Positions 24,595 to 33,325 of a stretch of DNA of 54,420 bases are shown piece by piece. Below the pieces are notes generated by a model. It searched no databases. It saw nothing but the letters and a program-made list of their open reading frames with translations, and had not been told where the DNA came from. Source of the DNA: Chitinasiproducens palmae (GTDB lineage Bacteria > Pseudomonadota > Gammaproteobacteria > Burkholderiales > Burkholderiaceae); assembly GCF_900095735.1 (NCBI RefSeq), contig NZ_FNLO01000018.1, positions 41,678-96,097 on the forward strand, written 5' to 3'. Numbering within the stretch: the first letter of the stretch is position 1; each line of letters begins with the position of its first letter. The position numbers were made by a program, and so were the translations under genes.

Positions 24595-25744
24595 GATGAG
24601 CACCCGCGCTCTGCTCGCGCGGCTGATTGGTTTCGCCACGGTCAGCCGCGATCCCAACCTGGCGCTGATCGAGTTCATTCGCGAACACCTTGCCGGTTAC
24701 GGCGTCACCGGCGAGCTGTTCTACAACGCCGAGCGCACCAAGGCGAACCTGTTCGCCACCATCGGTCCCGCCGACCGCGGAGGGGTCGTGCTGTCTGGTC
24801 ACACGGACGTGGTGCCGGTGGACGGACAGGCCTGGACCGTTGCGCCGTTCGAATTGACGGAGCGGGACGGGCGCCTCTATGGGCGCGGCACCGCGGACAT
24901 GAAGGGCTTCATCGCGTCGGTCCTGGCGGCCGTGCCGCGTTTCGTGCGGGCGTCGCTGCACACGCCGGTGCATCTCGCTTTTTCCTATGACGAGGAAGTG
25001 GGTTGCCTTGGCGTGCGTCCGATGTTGGCCGAATTGGAAAAACGGCCGCACAAGCCACGCTGGTGCCTGATCGGCGAGCCGACCGAGCTGAAGCCCGTGC
25101 TGGGTCACAAGGGCAAGCTGGCGATGCGCTGCCAGGTGAAGGGCGCGGCCTGCCATTCCGCGTATGCGCCGTATGGCGTCAATGCAATCCAGTACGCTGC
25201 GCGGCTCGTCGGCCGGCTTGAGGAGATCGGCGAGGAACTGGCCCGCCCGGAACGTCACGACGCACGTTTCGATCCACCGTTCTCGACCGTGCAGACCGGC
25301 ATGATCAAGGGCGGCCGTGCGCTCAACATCGTACCGGCCGAGTGCGAGTTCGATTTCGAGGTCCGTGCATTGCCGGGCTACGATCCGCAGCGCGTGGCCG
25401 ACGCGCTGCAGGACTATGCGCAAACGGAGCTGTTGCCTCGCATGCGCGCGGTGCAGGGCGACACGGATGTACGATTGCAAGCCTTGAGCGCCTATCCCGC
25501 GCTTGCCACCGCGCCTGACAGCGAAGCCGCGCGGCTGCTGATCGCGCTGACCGGCCGAGACGACTTCGGCACCGTGGCGTTCGGCACCGAGGGCGGCCTG
25601 TTCGACCGGAGCGGCATTCCGACGGTGGTCTGCGGGCCTGGCAGCATGGACCAGGGACACAAGCCGGACGAGTTCGTCTCGGTCGAACAGCTCACGCGCT
25701 GCGACGCGATGTTGGCAGCGCTCGCCGATCACCTTTCAGCGTAG
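24587..25744 (+). CDS. M20 family metallopeptidase (ArgE-like deacetylase)
   Basis: A 385-residue M20 hydrolase of the acetylornithine-deacetylase type. Zinc and catalytic motifs are VVLSGHTDVVPVDG, YGRGTADMKGF, FSYDEEVGCLG (catalytic Glu pair), LIGEPTEL and MDQGHKPDEF. It removes an N-acyl or carbamoyl-type group; in this operon the natural substrate is more likely a pathway intermediate than acetylornithine. The ATG at 24587 lies within the end of the DUF1028 gene. A 9-bp tandem repeat begins immediately after the stop codon. Confidence 0.9.
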   Translation: MSEMSTRALLARLIGFATVSRDPNLALIEFIREHLAGYGVTGELFYNAERTKANLFATIGPADRGGVVLSGHTDVVPVDGQAWTVAPFELTERDGRLYGRGTADMKGFIASVLAAVPRFVRASLHTPVHLAFSYDEEVGCLGVRPMLAELEKRPHKPRWCLIGEPTELKPVLGHKGKLAMRCQVKGAACHSAYAPYGVNAIQYAARLVGRLEEIGEELARPERHDARFDPPFSTVQTGMIKGGRALNIVPAECEFDFEVRALPGYDPQRVADALQDYAQTELLPRMRAVQGDTDVRLQALSAYPALATAPDSEAARLLIALTGRDDFGTVAFGTEGGLFDRSGIPTVVCGPGSMDQGHKPDEFVSVEQLTRCDAMLAALADHLSA

Positions 25745-25780
25745 CGGACATAACGGACATAACGGACATAACGGACATAA
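25745..25780. repeat. 9-bp tandem repeat, four perfect copies
   Basis: CGGACATAA is repeated exactly four times, starting at the first base after the M20 hydrolase stop. It lies between convergent genes. Confidence 0.92.
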
Positions 25781-25796
25781 CCGGCCTGATCGCGCG

Positions 25797-25832
25797 GGCG
25801 CCGTGATGCCGTCGGCGCCGGCCTGCATCACG
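25797..25832. terminator. possible bidirectional stem-loop between convergent genes
   Basis: Two alternative hairpins overlap here: GGCGCCG/CGGCGCC (25797-25803 with 25813-25819) and CGTGATGC/GCATCACG (25802-25809 with 25825-25832). They lie between the convergent M20 and LysR genes, the second reaching the LysR stop. No clear T-tract is present, so termination is only a suggestion. Confidence 0.3.
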
Positions 25833-26775
25833 TCCCCGCTGCGATCGAGCTTGGCCCGGCTTCCGGCTGGTCGAGGCCGGCCAGGCGCGCCCGGCAGAAA
25901 TCGACGAACAACTGCGCCGGTTTGGTCAACTGGCCGCGCCCGAGCCGCGCGCTGACCAGACCCGAGGGCGCGACCGACTCGCTTATCTCGATACCAACCA
26001 CCTTCTTGCCGTCGTAGGTGCATTCGGCATGCGGACGGGTGACCAGGATCGAAAAGCCGAAGCCCTGTCCGACCATGCCTCGTACCATCTCGATCGACGG
26101 CGAGCCGAACACGATGTTCGGCGTCAGTCCGAGCTCGTGGAACAGGCTGACGAAATAGGTGCGGCTGGGCTGCACGTCCAGCAGGATCATCGGCTCGGCG
26201 CAGATGTCGCGCAGCGACACTTGCGTCTGACCGGCGAAGCGATGGTTTTCCGGCAGCAGCACATAGGGCTTTTGCGGCGGCATCAGCGGCTCGGTCGCGA
26301 TCGTGCCATCGAGATCGTGGTCGTACAGGAACGCCAGATCGAAGGTACCGGCGGTCAGGCCCTGGACGAGTTCCTGCTGGTCGCCATCGCGGATCCGGAT
26401 GTTGACGCCGGGATAACATTTGCGGAACCCGGCGATCAGTTGCGGCAGATACAGCGGCGCGACCGTCTCGAAACAACCGATGTCGATCTGTCCGGTGACG
26501 ACATCGTTGTCGGCCAGCGCATTCTGCTCGAACTCGTGCGCCATGCGCAGCAGTTCTTGCGCCTTGCGATGGAACCGTGCGCCAGCCGGTGTCAACGAGA
26601 CGCCCTGCGCGTGATGGCGGATGAACAGCTTGACGCCGAAACCGTCCTCGAGGCTCTTGATCGCGTTCGATATCGACGGCTGCGCAATATACAGTTGGCG
26701 CGATGCCTCGGCGACGCTGCCGGCCTCGACAGTCGTCACGAAGTATCGGAGTTGTCGCAAGGTGAAGGAAGCCAT
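25828..26775 (-). CDS. LysR family transcriptional regulator
   Basis: A 315-residue LysR-type regulator: TLRQLRYFVTTVEAGSVAEA, IAQPSISNAIKSLEDGFGVK, then a complete effector domain. AAAGG precedes the ATG. It is a paralogue of the next LysR gene (26972-27979), sharing LFIRHHA, and both are oriented toward the FMO operon, which ends convergently. Its targets are not defined by a divergent neighbour. Confidence 0.9.
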   Translation of the reverse strand: MASFTLRQLRYFVTTVEAGSVAEASRQLYIAQPSISNAIKSLEDGFGVKLFIRHHAQGVSLTPAGARFHRKAQELLRMAHEFEQNALADNDVVTGQIDIGCFETVAPLYLPQLIAGFRKCYPGVNIRIRDGDQQELVQGLTAGTFDLAFLYDHDLDGTIATEPLMPPQKPYVLLPENHRFAGQTQVSLRDICAEPMILLDVQPSRTYFVSLFHELGLTPNIVFGSPSIEMVRGMVGQGFGFSILVTRPHAECTYDGKKVVGIEISESVAPSGLVSARLGRGQLTKPAQLFVDFCRARLAGLDQPEAGPSSIAAGT

Positions 26776-26971
26776 GAGTGCCTTTGCTGCCTGTGTGGGT
26801 ATCGTGTGCGGCCGACGCCGCCCACTTGCCGCCGGGCAAGTACCTTACCGCAAGTTCCGATGGCGACACCAATCGTCGGGCGGCGCGTCCGCCTGTCTGA
26901 CGCGACCATCGTCGTGCCGCACCACGCGCGTCGAGCTCAACCGGACCGGTGCCGTCATCCGCCGCTTGGGT

Positions 26972-27979
26972 TTATGAGTGCGCCGTGCGCCGGCTGCGTT
27001 CATGAGCGCGCCGCGCGCCGGCGCGTAACCGACGCGCCGGCACGGCCGCATCGAATTGCTTGCCGTGCTGCCCGATCACATCGGAACAGAAAGCGGCAAA
27101 TTCCCGGACGACACGCCGCGGTTTCACGCTGCGTGAACAGGCCAGCCCGAGCGTCATGCCGCGCAGTTTGTCTCGAAAACGCGCGATCGCGAATTCGCGA
27201 CCGTCGACGGTGGTCGTGTGCTGCAACGGAAAGTTCAGGATGCTGCAGCCCATGCCGTTGGCGACGAGTCCGCGCACCACTTCCGGCTGCGCCGAGCGGA
27301 AGGCGATCGACGGTCGCAGGCAGATGCCGTCGAACAGCGATGAAAAATATTCGCGCGTCTGCGGCAGATCCAGCATGACGAACGGTTCGCCCGCGAGGTC
27401 CTTCACGCCGATCGGTGCACCCGTTGCCAGCCGGTGCGACTTTGGCAGGATCGCGTACGGCGGCAACGCGAGCAACGGCACGAACGAGATGTCATCGGTC
27501 AGATCGAGATCGTAGGTCAGGGCGACGTCGAGTAGACCGCTGCGCAGGCTTTGCAGCAGGTCGTCCTGGTGCGCTTCGAGCGTGCGGAAGGCAATCCCGG
27601 CGTGTTTCGCGACGAAATCGCTGATCAGGCCGGGAATCAGCGGTGGCGCCAGCGATACCAGGCAGCCGAGTGCGATCGTGCCGGTCAGCCCCTCGTCCAT
27701 CTCGCTCGCGGCGGCCTGCAATTCTTCCGCGTTGCGCAGCAGTTCCCGCGCCTTCGCGAGCAGGTCCTGTCCTGCCGGCGTCATCGACAGGCCGTGCGCG
27801 TGGTGACGGATGAACAGCTGGATGCCGAAGGACTGCTCCAGCTCGGACAGGGCGGTCGAAATCGACGGCTGCGAGATGTGCAGTGTTTTCGCAGCCGCGG
27901 TGAACGAGAGCGCCTCTGCCGTCGCGACGAAATACCTGAGCTGCCGCAGCGAAAAACGGATTGGAACGGTCTCGGACAC
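26972..27979 (-). CDS. LysR family transcriptional regulator
   Basis: A 335-residue LysR-type regulator: SLRQLRYFVATAEALSFTAA, HISQPSISTALSELEQSFGI and LFIRHHAHGLSMTPAGQDLL. It starts at a GTG with AGGAGG four bases upstream. The C-terminal 30 or so residues are Arg/Ala-rich and extend past the usual end. It stands in tandem with the paralogue at 25828-26775 and could have arisen by duplication. Confidence 0.9.
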   Translation of the reverse strand: MSETVPIRFSLRQLRYFVATAEALSFTAAAKTLHISQPSISTALSELEQSFGIQLFIRHHAHGLSMTPAGQDLLAKARELLRNAEELQAAASEMDEGLTGTIALGCLVSLAPPLIPGLISDFVAKHAGIAFRTLEAHQDDLLQSLRSGLLDVALTYDLDLTDDISFVPLLALPPYAILPKSHRLATGAPIGVKDLAGEPFVMLDLPQTREYFSSLFDGICLRPSIAFRSAQPEVVRGLVANGMGCSILNFPLQHTTTVDGREFAIARFRDKLRGMTLGLACSRSVKPRRVVREFAAFCSDVIGQHGKQFDAAVPARRLRAGARRAHERSRRTAHS

Positions 27980-28289
27980 GCCGCCTCCTGGATAGAATCA
28001 AGCTATGTAGGCGGGCCGTAGAGCCCTACCTTTCCTATCCTAACGCGGGAGGCGCCGATTGTGCTGGCGGCACCATGCCCGCAGTCGTCGCCGACACATT
28101 GGCGCGGGCACGTCACCTTGTCTGGCGTGCCGGCGGCATCCTTCGGTGTCGGTCTGGCGAACGCAGCAGAATGTTCGGGTGGGTACCTTATCCGCTTGCT
28201 TGCGCCGAGGCCAATCTGCTCGACAATGCGTTGCGGCTATCGCGGCCAGCTGAACGCGGCAACGGTTTCGTCACCGGTTCGCCAGCGCT
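27980..28289. other. 310-bp gap between LysR and the GGT-family gene
   Basis: No gene is supportable. The LysR promoter is expected at about 27985-28060. The bases GGATAG at 27989-27994 and CTATCC at 28035-28040 form a loose outer dyad around GTAGG/CCTAC, and could be an operator. The remainder looks non-coding. Confidence 0.4.
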
Positions 28290-30068
28290 TCAGATAGCCA
28301 GTGCGAAGCCCTTCGAGAAGGGATCGCAGGCGGCTTCGAGGGCGCCATCGCCGCCACGCACGACGATATTGGGACGCGCCAGTTCATAGCCGTAGCCTTC
28401 ATGTTGCTCGCCGACCCACCGAATGATCGGCGCCAACTCGGGCATTTCGCTCGCGACGTGCCGCAGGCGCTCGGAGAGCAGCAGGGTTGGCCCGCTGGCA
28501 TCGTAGCGAGGCGCGTGCACCGCCGTGAACGCATCGTCGCCGTTTTCGACCAGCCGCATCGCGATCTGAGCGATCGCGCTGATGATGCGGCGGCCGCCCG
28601 GAGCGCCGAGCGCCGCGAGGCTTTGACCGTCCCGTGTCAGCAGCATCGGCGCCATGTTCGCGAGCGGACGTTTGCCGCCGGCGATGCTGTTGGCCGCGCC
28701 AGGCACTGCATTGAACCAACCCATCGCGGCATCGAACAGGAAGCCCGTTCGCGGACACACGACCTTCGAGCCGAAGTGATTGGCGGCGGTATGTGTGATG
28801 CTGACCGCACATCCGTCCCCGTCGATGACTGAAACGTGTGTCGTTCCGGAGGTCGGTTCGGTGCCGCCGGTCGGCGCCCACTGCGCGGGTGCGGCGCGGT
28901 CTTCGAACCGCCACGGGTCGTGGGCCGGATGCCATGCGAAGTATTCCCATGGCGCGCTCGGCAGCGTCCGCCAGTCCTGTTTTTGCTGACAGTTGGCGAT
29001 CCCGCTGGCGATCGCCTGCGCATACTCGATGCTGGTCAGCGCGTGCTCGGGCACCGGTACCATGCCGGCATCGCCCAGCCAGTGATAGCGGTCGGCGAAC
29101 GCATGGCGACTGACTTGCTCGAACGTGCGAATGCGCTCCGGTGTGTCATCCAACGGCGCGCCGTCGGGATGAACCGCCTGCCAGAGTCGCAGCATCTCGA
29201 TTTGCGTGATCGCGCCGCACGGCCCGTTCGGCACCCATACGTCGACGTTGCGGAAGCGGATGGTACGCGCGGCACCGATGGTGCTGCGGCATTGTGCGAG
29301 GTCGTCGGTGGCAAGGATGCCGCCCAGTTCGGCGACGGTTTCCAGCAACGATTCCGCGACCGCGCCGCGATAGAACGCGTCCGCGCCTTCCTCGGCGATG
29401 CGCTCCAGCGAGTTTCCCAACGCCTGCTGCCGTAGCCGGACCGGCGCGCCAAGCGTCGCGGCCCCCAGGTGTGGTGCGGGAGGCGGCAAGCCGTCGCGGA
29501 GAAACACGCTCGCCGCGGCCGGGTTGGCGCGCAGCGCGTCGAGGTTGGCCAGTACTTCCAGTGCGTAATAGCTGTCGACTTCGAAACCGTCGTGGGCCGC
29601 GGCGATCGCGGGCTGCATGACGGTTCGCAGCGGTAGGCGGCCGTGTGCGCGGTGTGCGTCGGTCAAGCCACGAAGGGTCGCGGGTACGCCTGCCGCAAGG
29701 ATGCCTTGCACGTTGGCGTCGTTTTCCACCACCGACACGCCGAGGCCGCGGTCGGTGGCGCGGGTCGTGTCCAACGTGAACATATCGGGACGGGCGGCCA
29801 GCGGCGCGCGCGGGCCGAAATCGACGGCAATCGCCTCAGGTTCACCGGGAAGATGAATCAGCATGAAACCCGAGCCGGCGAGCGTCGTTTCCATCGGCTC
29901 GACCACGCCGGCGACCAGTGCCGCTGCAATGGCGGCGTCCACCGCGTTGCCACCGGCTTCGAGCATCGCGATCGCGGCCGCGCTGCTTTCATGTCTCGCA
30001 CAGGCCACCGCGCCGCGGCGGCCGCGCACCGATGTCTTGCTGACCGTCTGTATCGATTGCTGCATCAC
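28290..30068 (-). CDS. gamma-glutamyltransferase-family Ntn hydrolase, cytoplasmic, atypical
   Basis: A 592-residue GGT-fold protein. The autoprocessing/catalytic Thr is the first Thr of SGTTHVSVID (about residue 409), and the later GAPGGRRI is the usual oxyanion loop region. Two departures from true GGT are visible. There is no signal peptide, and the D-[FY]-R-E-x-A-P motif, whose Arg binds the glutamyl carboxylate, reads DFGPRAP (about residues 83-89), so the key Arg is replaced by Gly. GGT-like hydrolases with other substrates exist, for example the oxamate amidohydrolase HpxW. It is 9 bp downstream of an MHS transporter gene in the same operon, suggesting hydrolysis of an imported amide. 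Confidence 0.88.
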   Translation of the reverse strand: MMQQSIQTVSKTSVRGRRGAVACARHESSAAAIAMLEAGGNAVDAAIAAALVAGVVEPMETTLAGSGFMLIHLPGEPEAIAVDFGPRAPLAARPDMFTLDTTRATDRGLGVSVVENDANVQGILAAGVPATLRGLTDAHRAHGRLPLRTVMQPAIAAAHDGFEVDSYYALEVLANLDALRANPAAASVFLRDGLPPPAPHLGAATLGAPVRLRQQALGNSLERIAEEGADAFYRGAVAESLLETVAELGGILATDDLAQCRSTIGAARTIRFRNVDVWVPNGPCGAITQIEMLRLWQAVHPDGAPLDDTPERIRTFEQVSRHAFADRYHWLGDAGMVPVPEHALTSIEYAQAIASGIANCQQKQDWRTLPSAPWEYFAWHPAHDPWRFEDRAAPAQWAPTGGTEPTSGTTHVSVIDGDGCAVSITHTAANHFGSKVVCPRTGFLFDAAMGWFNAVPGAANSIAGGKRPLANMAPMLLTRDGQSLAALGAPGGRRIISAIAQIAMRLVENGDDAFTAVHAPRYDASGPTLLLSERLRHVASEMPELAPIIRWVGEQHEGYGYELARPNIVVRGGDGALEAACDPFSKGFALAI

Positions 30069-30077
30069 TGCACCTCC

Positions 30078-31412
30078 TTATTGCAATGGGTCGCTGGCGT
30101 CGCCGCTTCGGCGCAGATCGCTGCGATAGGTTTCGCGCATCGTTGCCAGTGCCAGCAGCGCCAGCAGCGCGGCGGCGGCAACGAAGCCGGAAACCGCATA
30201 GATCGAACCGGTGCGCGTGAACAGCCAGACCGCGACGAAGCTCGACGGTGCGCTCCACAAGACGGATGCGAGCTGGTAGCTGATCGAGATGCCCGTGTAC
30301 CGGATCTCGGTCGGAAAACATTCCGAGAGATAGCTCGACTGCACCGCGTAGGTGCCTGCATGGCCGAGTGCCCATGCAAGCGAACTGGCGGCGATCACGC
30401 CCCACAGGCTCGACGTGTTGATCAGCCAGTAGAAGGGGAACGCAATCAACAGCCAGGCGCCGATGCCCATCAGGTACACGCCGCGCCGGCCGATGCGGTC
30501 GGACATCCTGGCGAAATAGAAATAGAACGGTATCGAGACGACCGCGCCGACCATGCCGGAAATCAGCACCCAGCTCGACGGAAGTCCGAGGGTGCGCTGC
30601 GTATAGGCGCCGTAGAACGAGATGAGTGCATACGAGCCGACGGAGAACGCGGCTTGCAGGCAGACCGTGCGCAGCAGGACGTTCCAGTGGTCGCGAAACA
30701 GCGTCTTGATCGGCACCGGCTTGCGATGCGCCGGCGCTTGACGCGCCTTCGCCTCGGTGAAGATCGCGGCGTCGGTGATGTTGAGCCGCACGTACAGACC
30801 GATGATCACCAGCACCGCGCTCATCAGGAAGCCGATGCGCCAACCCCAGCGCAGGAACGCGTCTTCCGAGGTGAGCCAGATGACGACCTGCAGCACCGCA
30901 TTGCACAGGAAGAAACCGATCGGATTGCCGATCTGGCTGAACACGCCATAGAAGCCGCGCTTGCCTTCCGGCGAGTGCTCGATGGCCATCAGCGCGGCGC
31001 CACCCCATTCGCCGCCAATCGCGAAACCCTGACACAGGCGCAGCGCGACAAGGATCACGGCGCCCCATATGCCCGAGGTCTCGTACGATGGCACCACGCC
31101 GATCAGGCAGGTTGCGAGGCCCATCAGCAGCAGCGTGGTGACCAGCGCGCTTTTACGACCGACCGTATCGCCCAGGTGACCAAAGAACACGGCGCCCAGC
31201 GGACGCGCCAGGAACGCCACGCCGAAGGTGGCGAAGGACGCCAGCAGGGCGATTGCCGGCGTCTGCGACGGAAAGAATGCCTTCGGGAAAATCAGTGCCG
31301 CGCAGATGCCGAACAGGAAGAAGTCGTACCATTCCACTGCGGTGCCGATCAGGCTCGCGAATGCGACGCGAGCGGGCGACGGTGCGGCCGCCCTGGAAAT
31401 ACCGTGAGCCAT
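30078..31412 (-). CDS. MHS family MFS transporter
   Basis: A 444-residue metabolite:H+ symporter: ASLIGTAVEWYDFFLFG, FFGHLGDTVGRKSALV, LCQGFAIGGEWGGAALM. I chose the ATG at 31412 with GGAG eight bases upstream; the GTG at 31421 overlaps that site. It is first in an operon with the GGT-family gene and divergent from the LacI gene at 31494, with paired LacI-type half-operators in between. It likely imports the substrate of the GGT-family enzyme under LacI control. Confidence 0.92.
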   Translation of the reverse strand: MAHGISRAAAPSPARVAFASLIGTAVEWYDFFLFGICAALIFPKAFFPSQTPAIALLASFATFGVAFLARPLGAVFFGHLGDTVGRKSALVTTLLLMGLATCLIGVVPSYETSGIWGAVILVALRLCQGFAIGGEWGGAALMAIEHSPEGKRGFYGVFSQIGNPIGFFLCNAVLQVVIWLTSEDAFLRWGWRIGFLMSAVLVIIGLYVRLNITDAAIFTEAKARQAPAHRKPVPIKTLFRDHWNVLLRTVCLQAAFSVGSYALISFYGAYTQRTLGLPSSWVLISGMVGAVVSIPFYFYFARMSDRIGRRGVYLMGIGAWLLIAFPFYWLINTSSLWGVIAASSLAWALGHAGTYAVQSSYLSECFPTEIRYTGISISYQLASVLWSAPSSFVAVWLFTRTGSIYAVSGFVAAAALLALLALATMRETYRSDLRRSGDASDPLQ

Positions 31413-31439
31413 AGTGTTCACTCCGCTGAAGTCAGACGA

Positions 31440-31477
31440 TGATAAATCGATTTCTCAAACTTGATAAACCGATTCAC
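31440..31477. promoter_or_regulatory. two LacI-type operator-like sites
   Basis: GATAAATCGATT (31441-31452) and GATAAACCGATT (31463-31474) are direct repeats 22 bp apart, about two helical turns. The first lies in a near-perfect 16-bp palindrome, GATAAATCGATTTCTC, centred on CG, the classic LacI/GalR operator form. They lie between the divergent MHS and LacI genes, so autoregulation and control of the operon are likely. Confidence 0.6.
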
Positions 31478-31493
31478 CATAGGGGATTCCCTG

Positions 31494-32609
31494 ATGCCCG
31501 GTAGGCGCGCGCGCAGTGAGGCCCCAACCGCAACCCGCGCCACGATCAGCGACGTTGCCGCCGAGGCAGGCGTGTCGAAGACGACCGTCTCTCAAATACT
31601 GAACGGCAAGGGCCGGGCGTCCGAGGCCACGCGAGCGCTGGTGATCGAAGCGGCCCAGCGCATCGGCTACGGCGCGAATCCGATCGCGCGCAGCCTTCGC
31701 ACCGGACGGACCGGCGTGTTGGGGATCATCTTCAGACCGACCGATGCAATCAGCGGCTCCCTGCACGGCACCGAGTTCCACATCCGCGTGGCCGGCGGCG
31801 CGGCGGCCAGCGCGCTCGGTCTGGGTTATGGACTGCTGCACGTGCCGGATGCGACGCGCATCAACGACATCCGCTATCCGATGGATGGCTGCGTCGTGGT
31901 CGCCCCGTACGCCAACGATGCGTTACTCGGCGAGCTGCGCAGACGCGGCTTGCCGCTGGTCAGCGTCGATCCGGATCCGGACCATCCGGACGGCAACGTA
32001 TGGATTGGCCGAGACGAGACCGCCGCGATGCAACACGTGTTGGACCATCTCGCTGAGCAAGGCATGCAGTCGTCGGTGCTCGTCGCGATCACCGACGACA
32101 ACGCCTGGAAGCGCGGCTTCGAGTCCACCTATCGAACGTGGTGCAAGTCTCATCGCAAGACGGCCGACGTCGTCGAGGTGCAGGGCGTGGCGGGCAGCGA
32201 AGGCGCGCGGGACGCCGTCGCTGCGATGATCGCCGCCGGGCGGCTGCCCGATGTGATCATCGGCGCCACGAGCCGCTTCGCAGTAGGGGCGGCCGCAGCC
32301 GTGACGGCCGCGGGTCTGTCGATTCCGCAGGACGTGATGATCGCCGCCCTGTCCGATAGCGAACTGGCGCGCAGCCATACACCGCCGATCACCGCGCTGG
32401 ACCTGCATGGCGACGCCGTTGGCAAGGGCGCCGTACAGAAGCTGGTCGAGATCGTGAGCGGCACCGCTGACGTCGGCTCCACCCGGATCATGCCAACGCT
32501 GAAGATTCGCGAATCGACCTTGCCTGCCGATGCTGACGAACGCCGGCACGGAGCGCGTCAACGGGCCGCTACACTGGCCCATACGCGGCCGGGCAAGACG
32601 AGGACCTGA
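31494..32609 (+). CDS. LacI family transcriptional regulator
   Basis: A 371-residue LacI/GalR regulator. The HTH and hinge are ATISDVAAEAGVSKTTVSQ, LNGKGRASEATRALV and NPIARSLRTGRTGVLGIIF, followed by a periplasmic-binding-like ligand domain. I chose the ATG at 31494; a TTG at 31461 would place the start inside the operator region. It is divergent from the MHS/GGT operon. A 17-bp direct repeat overlaps the stop codon. Confidence 0.9.
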   Translation: MPGRRARSEAPTATRATISDVAAEAGVSKTTVSQILNGKGRASEATRALVIEAAQRIGYGANPIARSLRTGRTGVLGIIFRPTDAISGSLHGTEFHIRVAGGAAASALGLGYGLLHVPDATRINDIRYPMDGCVVVAPYANDALLGELRRRGLPLVSVDPDPDHPDGNVWIGRDETAAMQHVLDHLAEQGMQSSVLVAITDDNAWKRGFESTYRTWCKSHRKTADVVEVQGVAGSEGARDAVAAMIAAGRLPDVIIGATSRFAVGAAAAVTAAGLSIPQDVMIAALSDSELARSHTPPITALDLHGDAVGKGAVQKLVEIVSGTADVGSTRIMPTLKIRESTLPADADERRHGARQRAATLAHTRPGKTRT

Positions 32610-32635
32610 GCGGCTGACGGACCTGAGCGGCTGAC
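32603..32635. repeat. 17-bp direct repeat spanning the LacI stop
   Basis: GACCTGAGCGGCTGAC occurs at 32603-32618 and again at 32620-32635 (17-bp period). The LacI stop codon lies in the first copy, so this looks like a small local duplication. Confidence 0.85.
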
Positions 32636-33325
32636 ATGCGCTCCGCGCGGCGCAGGCTCGTCACGGTCTCGTCTGCCGGCTGCGATGACGCATTGGCGGC
32701 GCGGAGTAGAAGCGATCGCGTGCGCGAACGGAACGTCGCCACGCAGTCCGTCACGTCGATGCGCGATCGTCGTTCGCCAATGATATGCAGGCTGGCAAGG
32801 CCTATGGGTCGAACGGCAGCCCGCGCGATGAACGGCGGGCTTGGCTACTGCGAACGATCGCTCATTGCGGCAGCGTCATGCCTGCATGGTTCGTGACGCG
32901 GTTCGAATCACACGATGCCTGCCGATCGCATCGGTGCGCCGCGACGCCGGACACCCGGCCACCCAAGGTAAACATGCGAGCGTCGGTATCGATCGGATGA
33001 ATCCGAAGGATCGGATGGATCGGGAGAATCGGACAGGCCGCTTCGAAGCGCTTCGCATCACCCCGACGAGCCTTGGCGACGACGACAGTGGAGAGGCGCA
33101 GCTTGGAGAAGCCGTCGGCAGACGCCACATGATTCACCGCCCTGAACGGCGAGTAGCTACGACGGGCAGACATGACCTGCAAGGACCACTCGCCGCGACG
33201 GCCGGCTGCCGCGGCCGGCGCAAGCGGCTGACAGCAGGGCGGCAAGGACGGTGTACTGGACGCCAACCGAATACCAACCGAATGCCAACGGATAAACGAC
33301 GCAAGCACGACTGGCCACCACATCC
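32610..33325. other. 716-bp stretch without a supportable gene
   Basis: Only short overlapping ORFs without recognisable products occur here. Around 33000-33055 there is a loose series of CGGA/GGAT-rich imperfect repeats. I see no terminator after the LacI gene and no clear promoter. Confidence 0.4.

Noticed and set aside
19817-25744. Canonical Rut uracil operon
   Set aside because: There is no RutA-RutB-RutD-RutE-RutF order, the oxygenase in this operon is FMO-type, and the RidA-like protein lacks the RutC Arg.
29643-31442. 599-codon plus-strand ORF
   Set aside because: Antisense to the GGT-family and MHS genes, with composition of a shadow frame.
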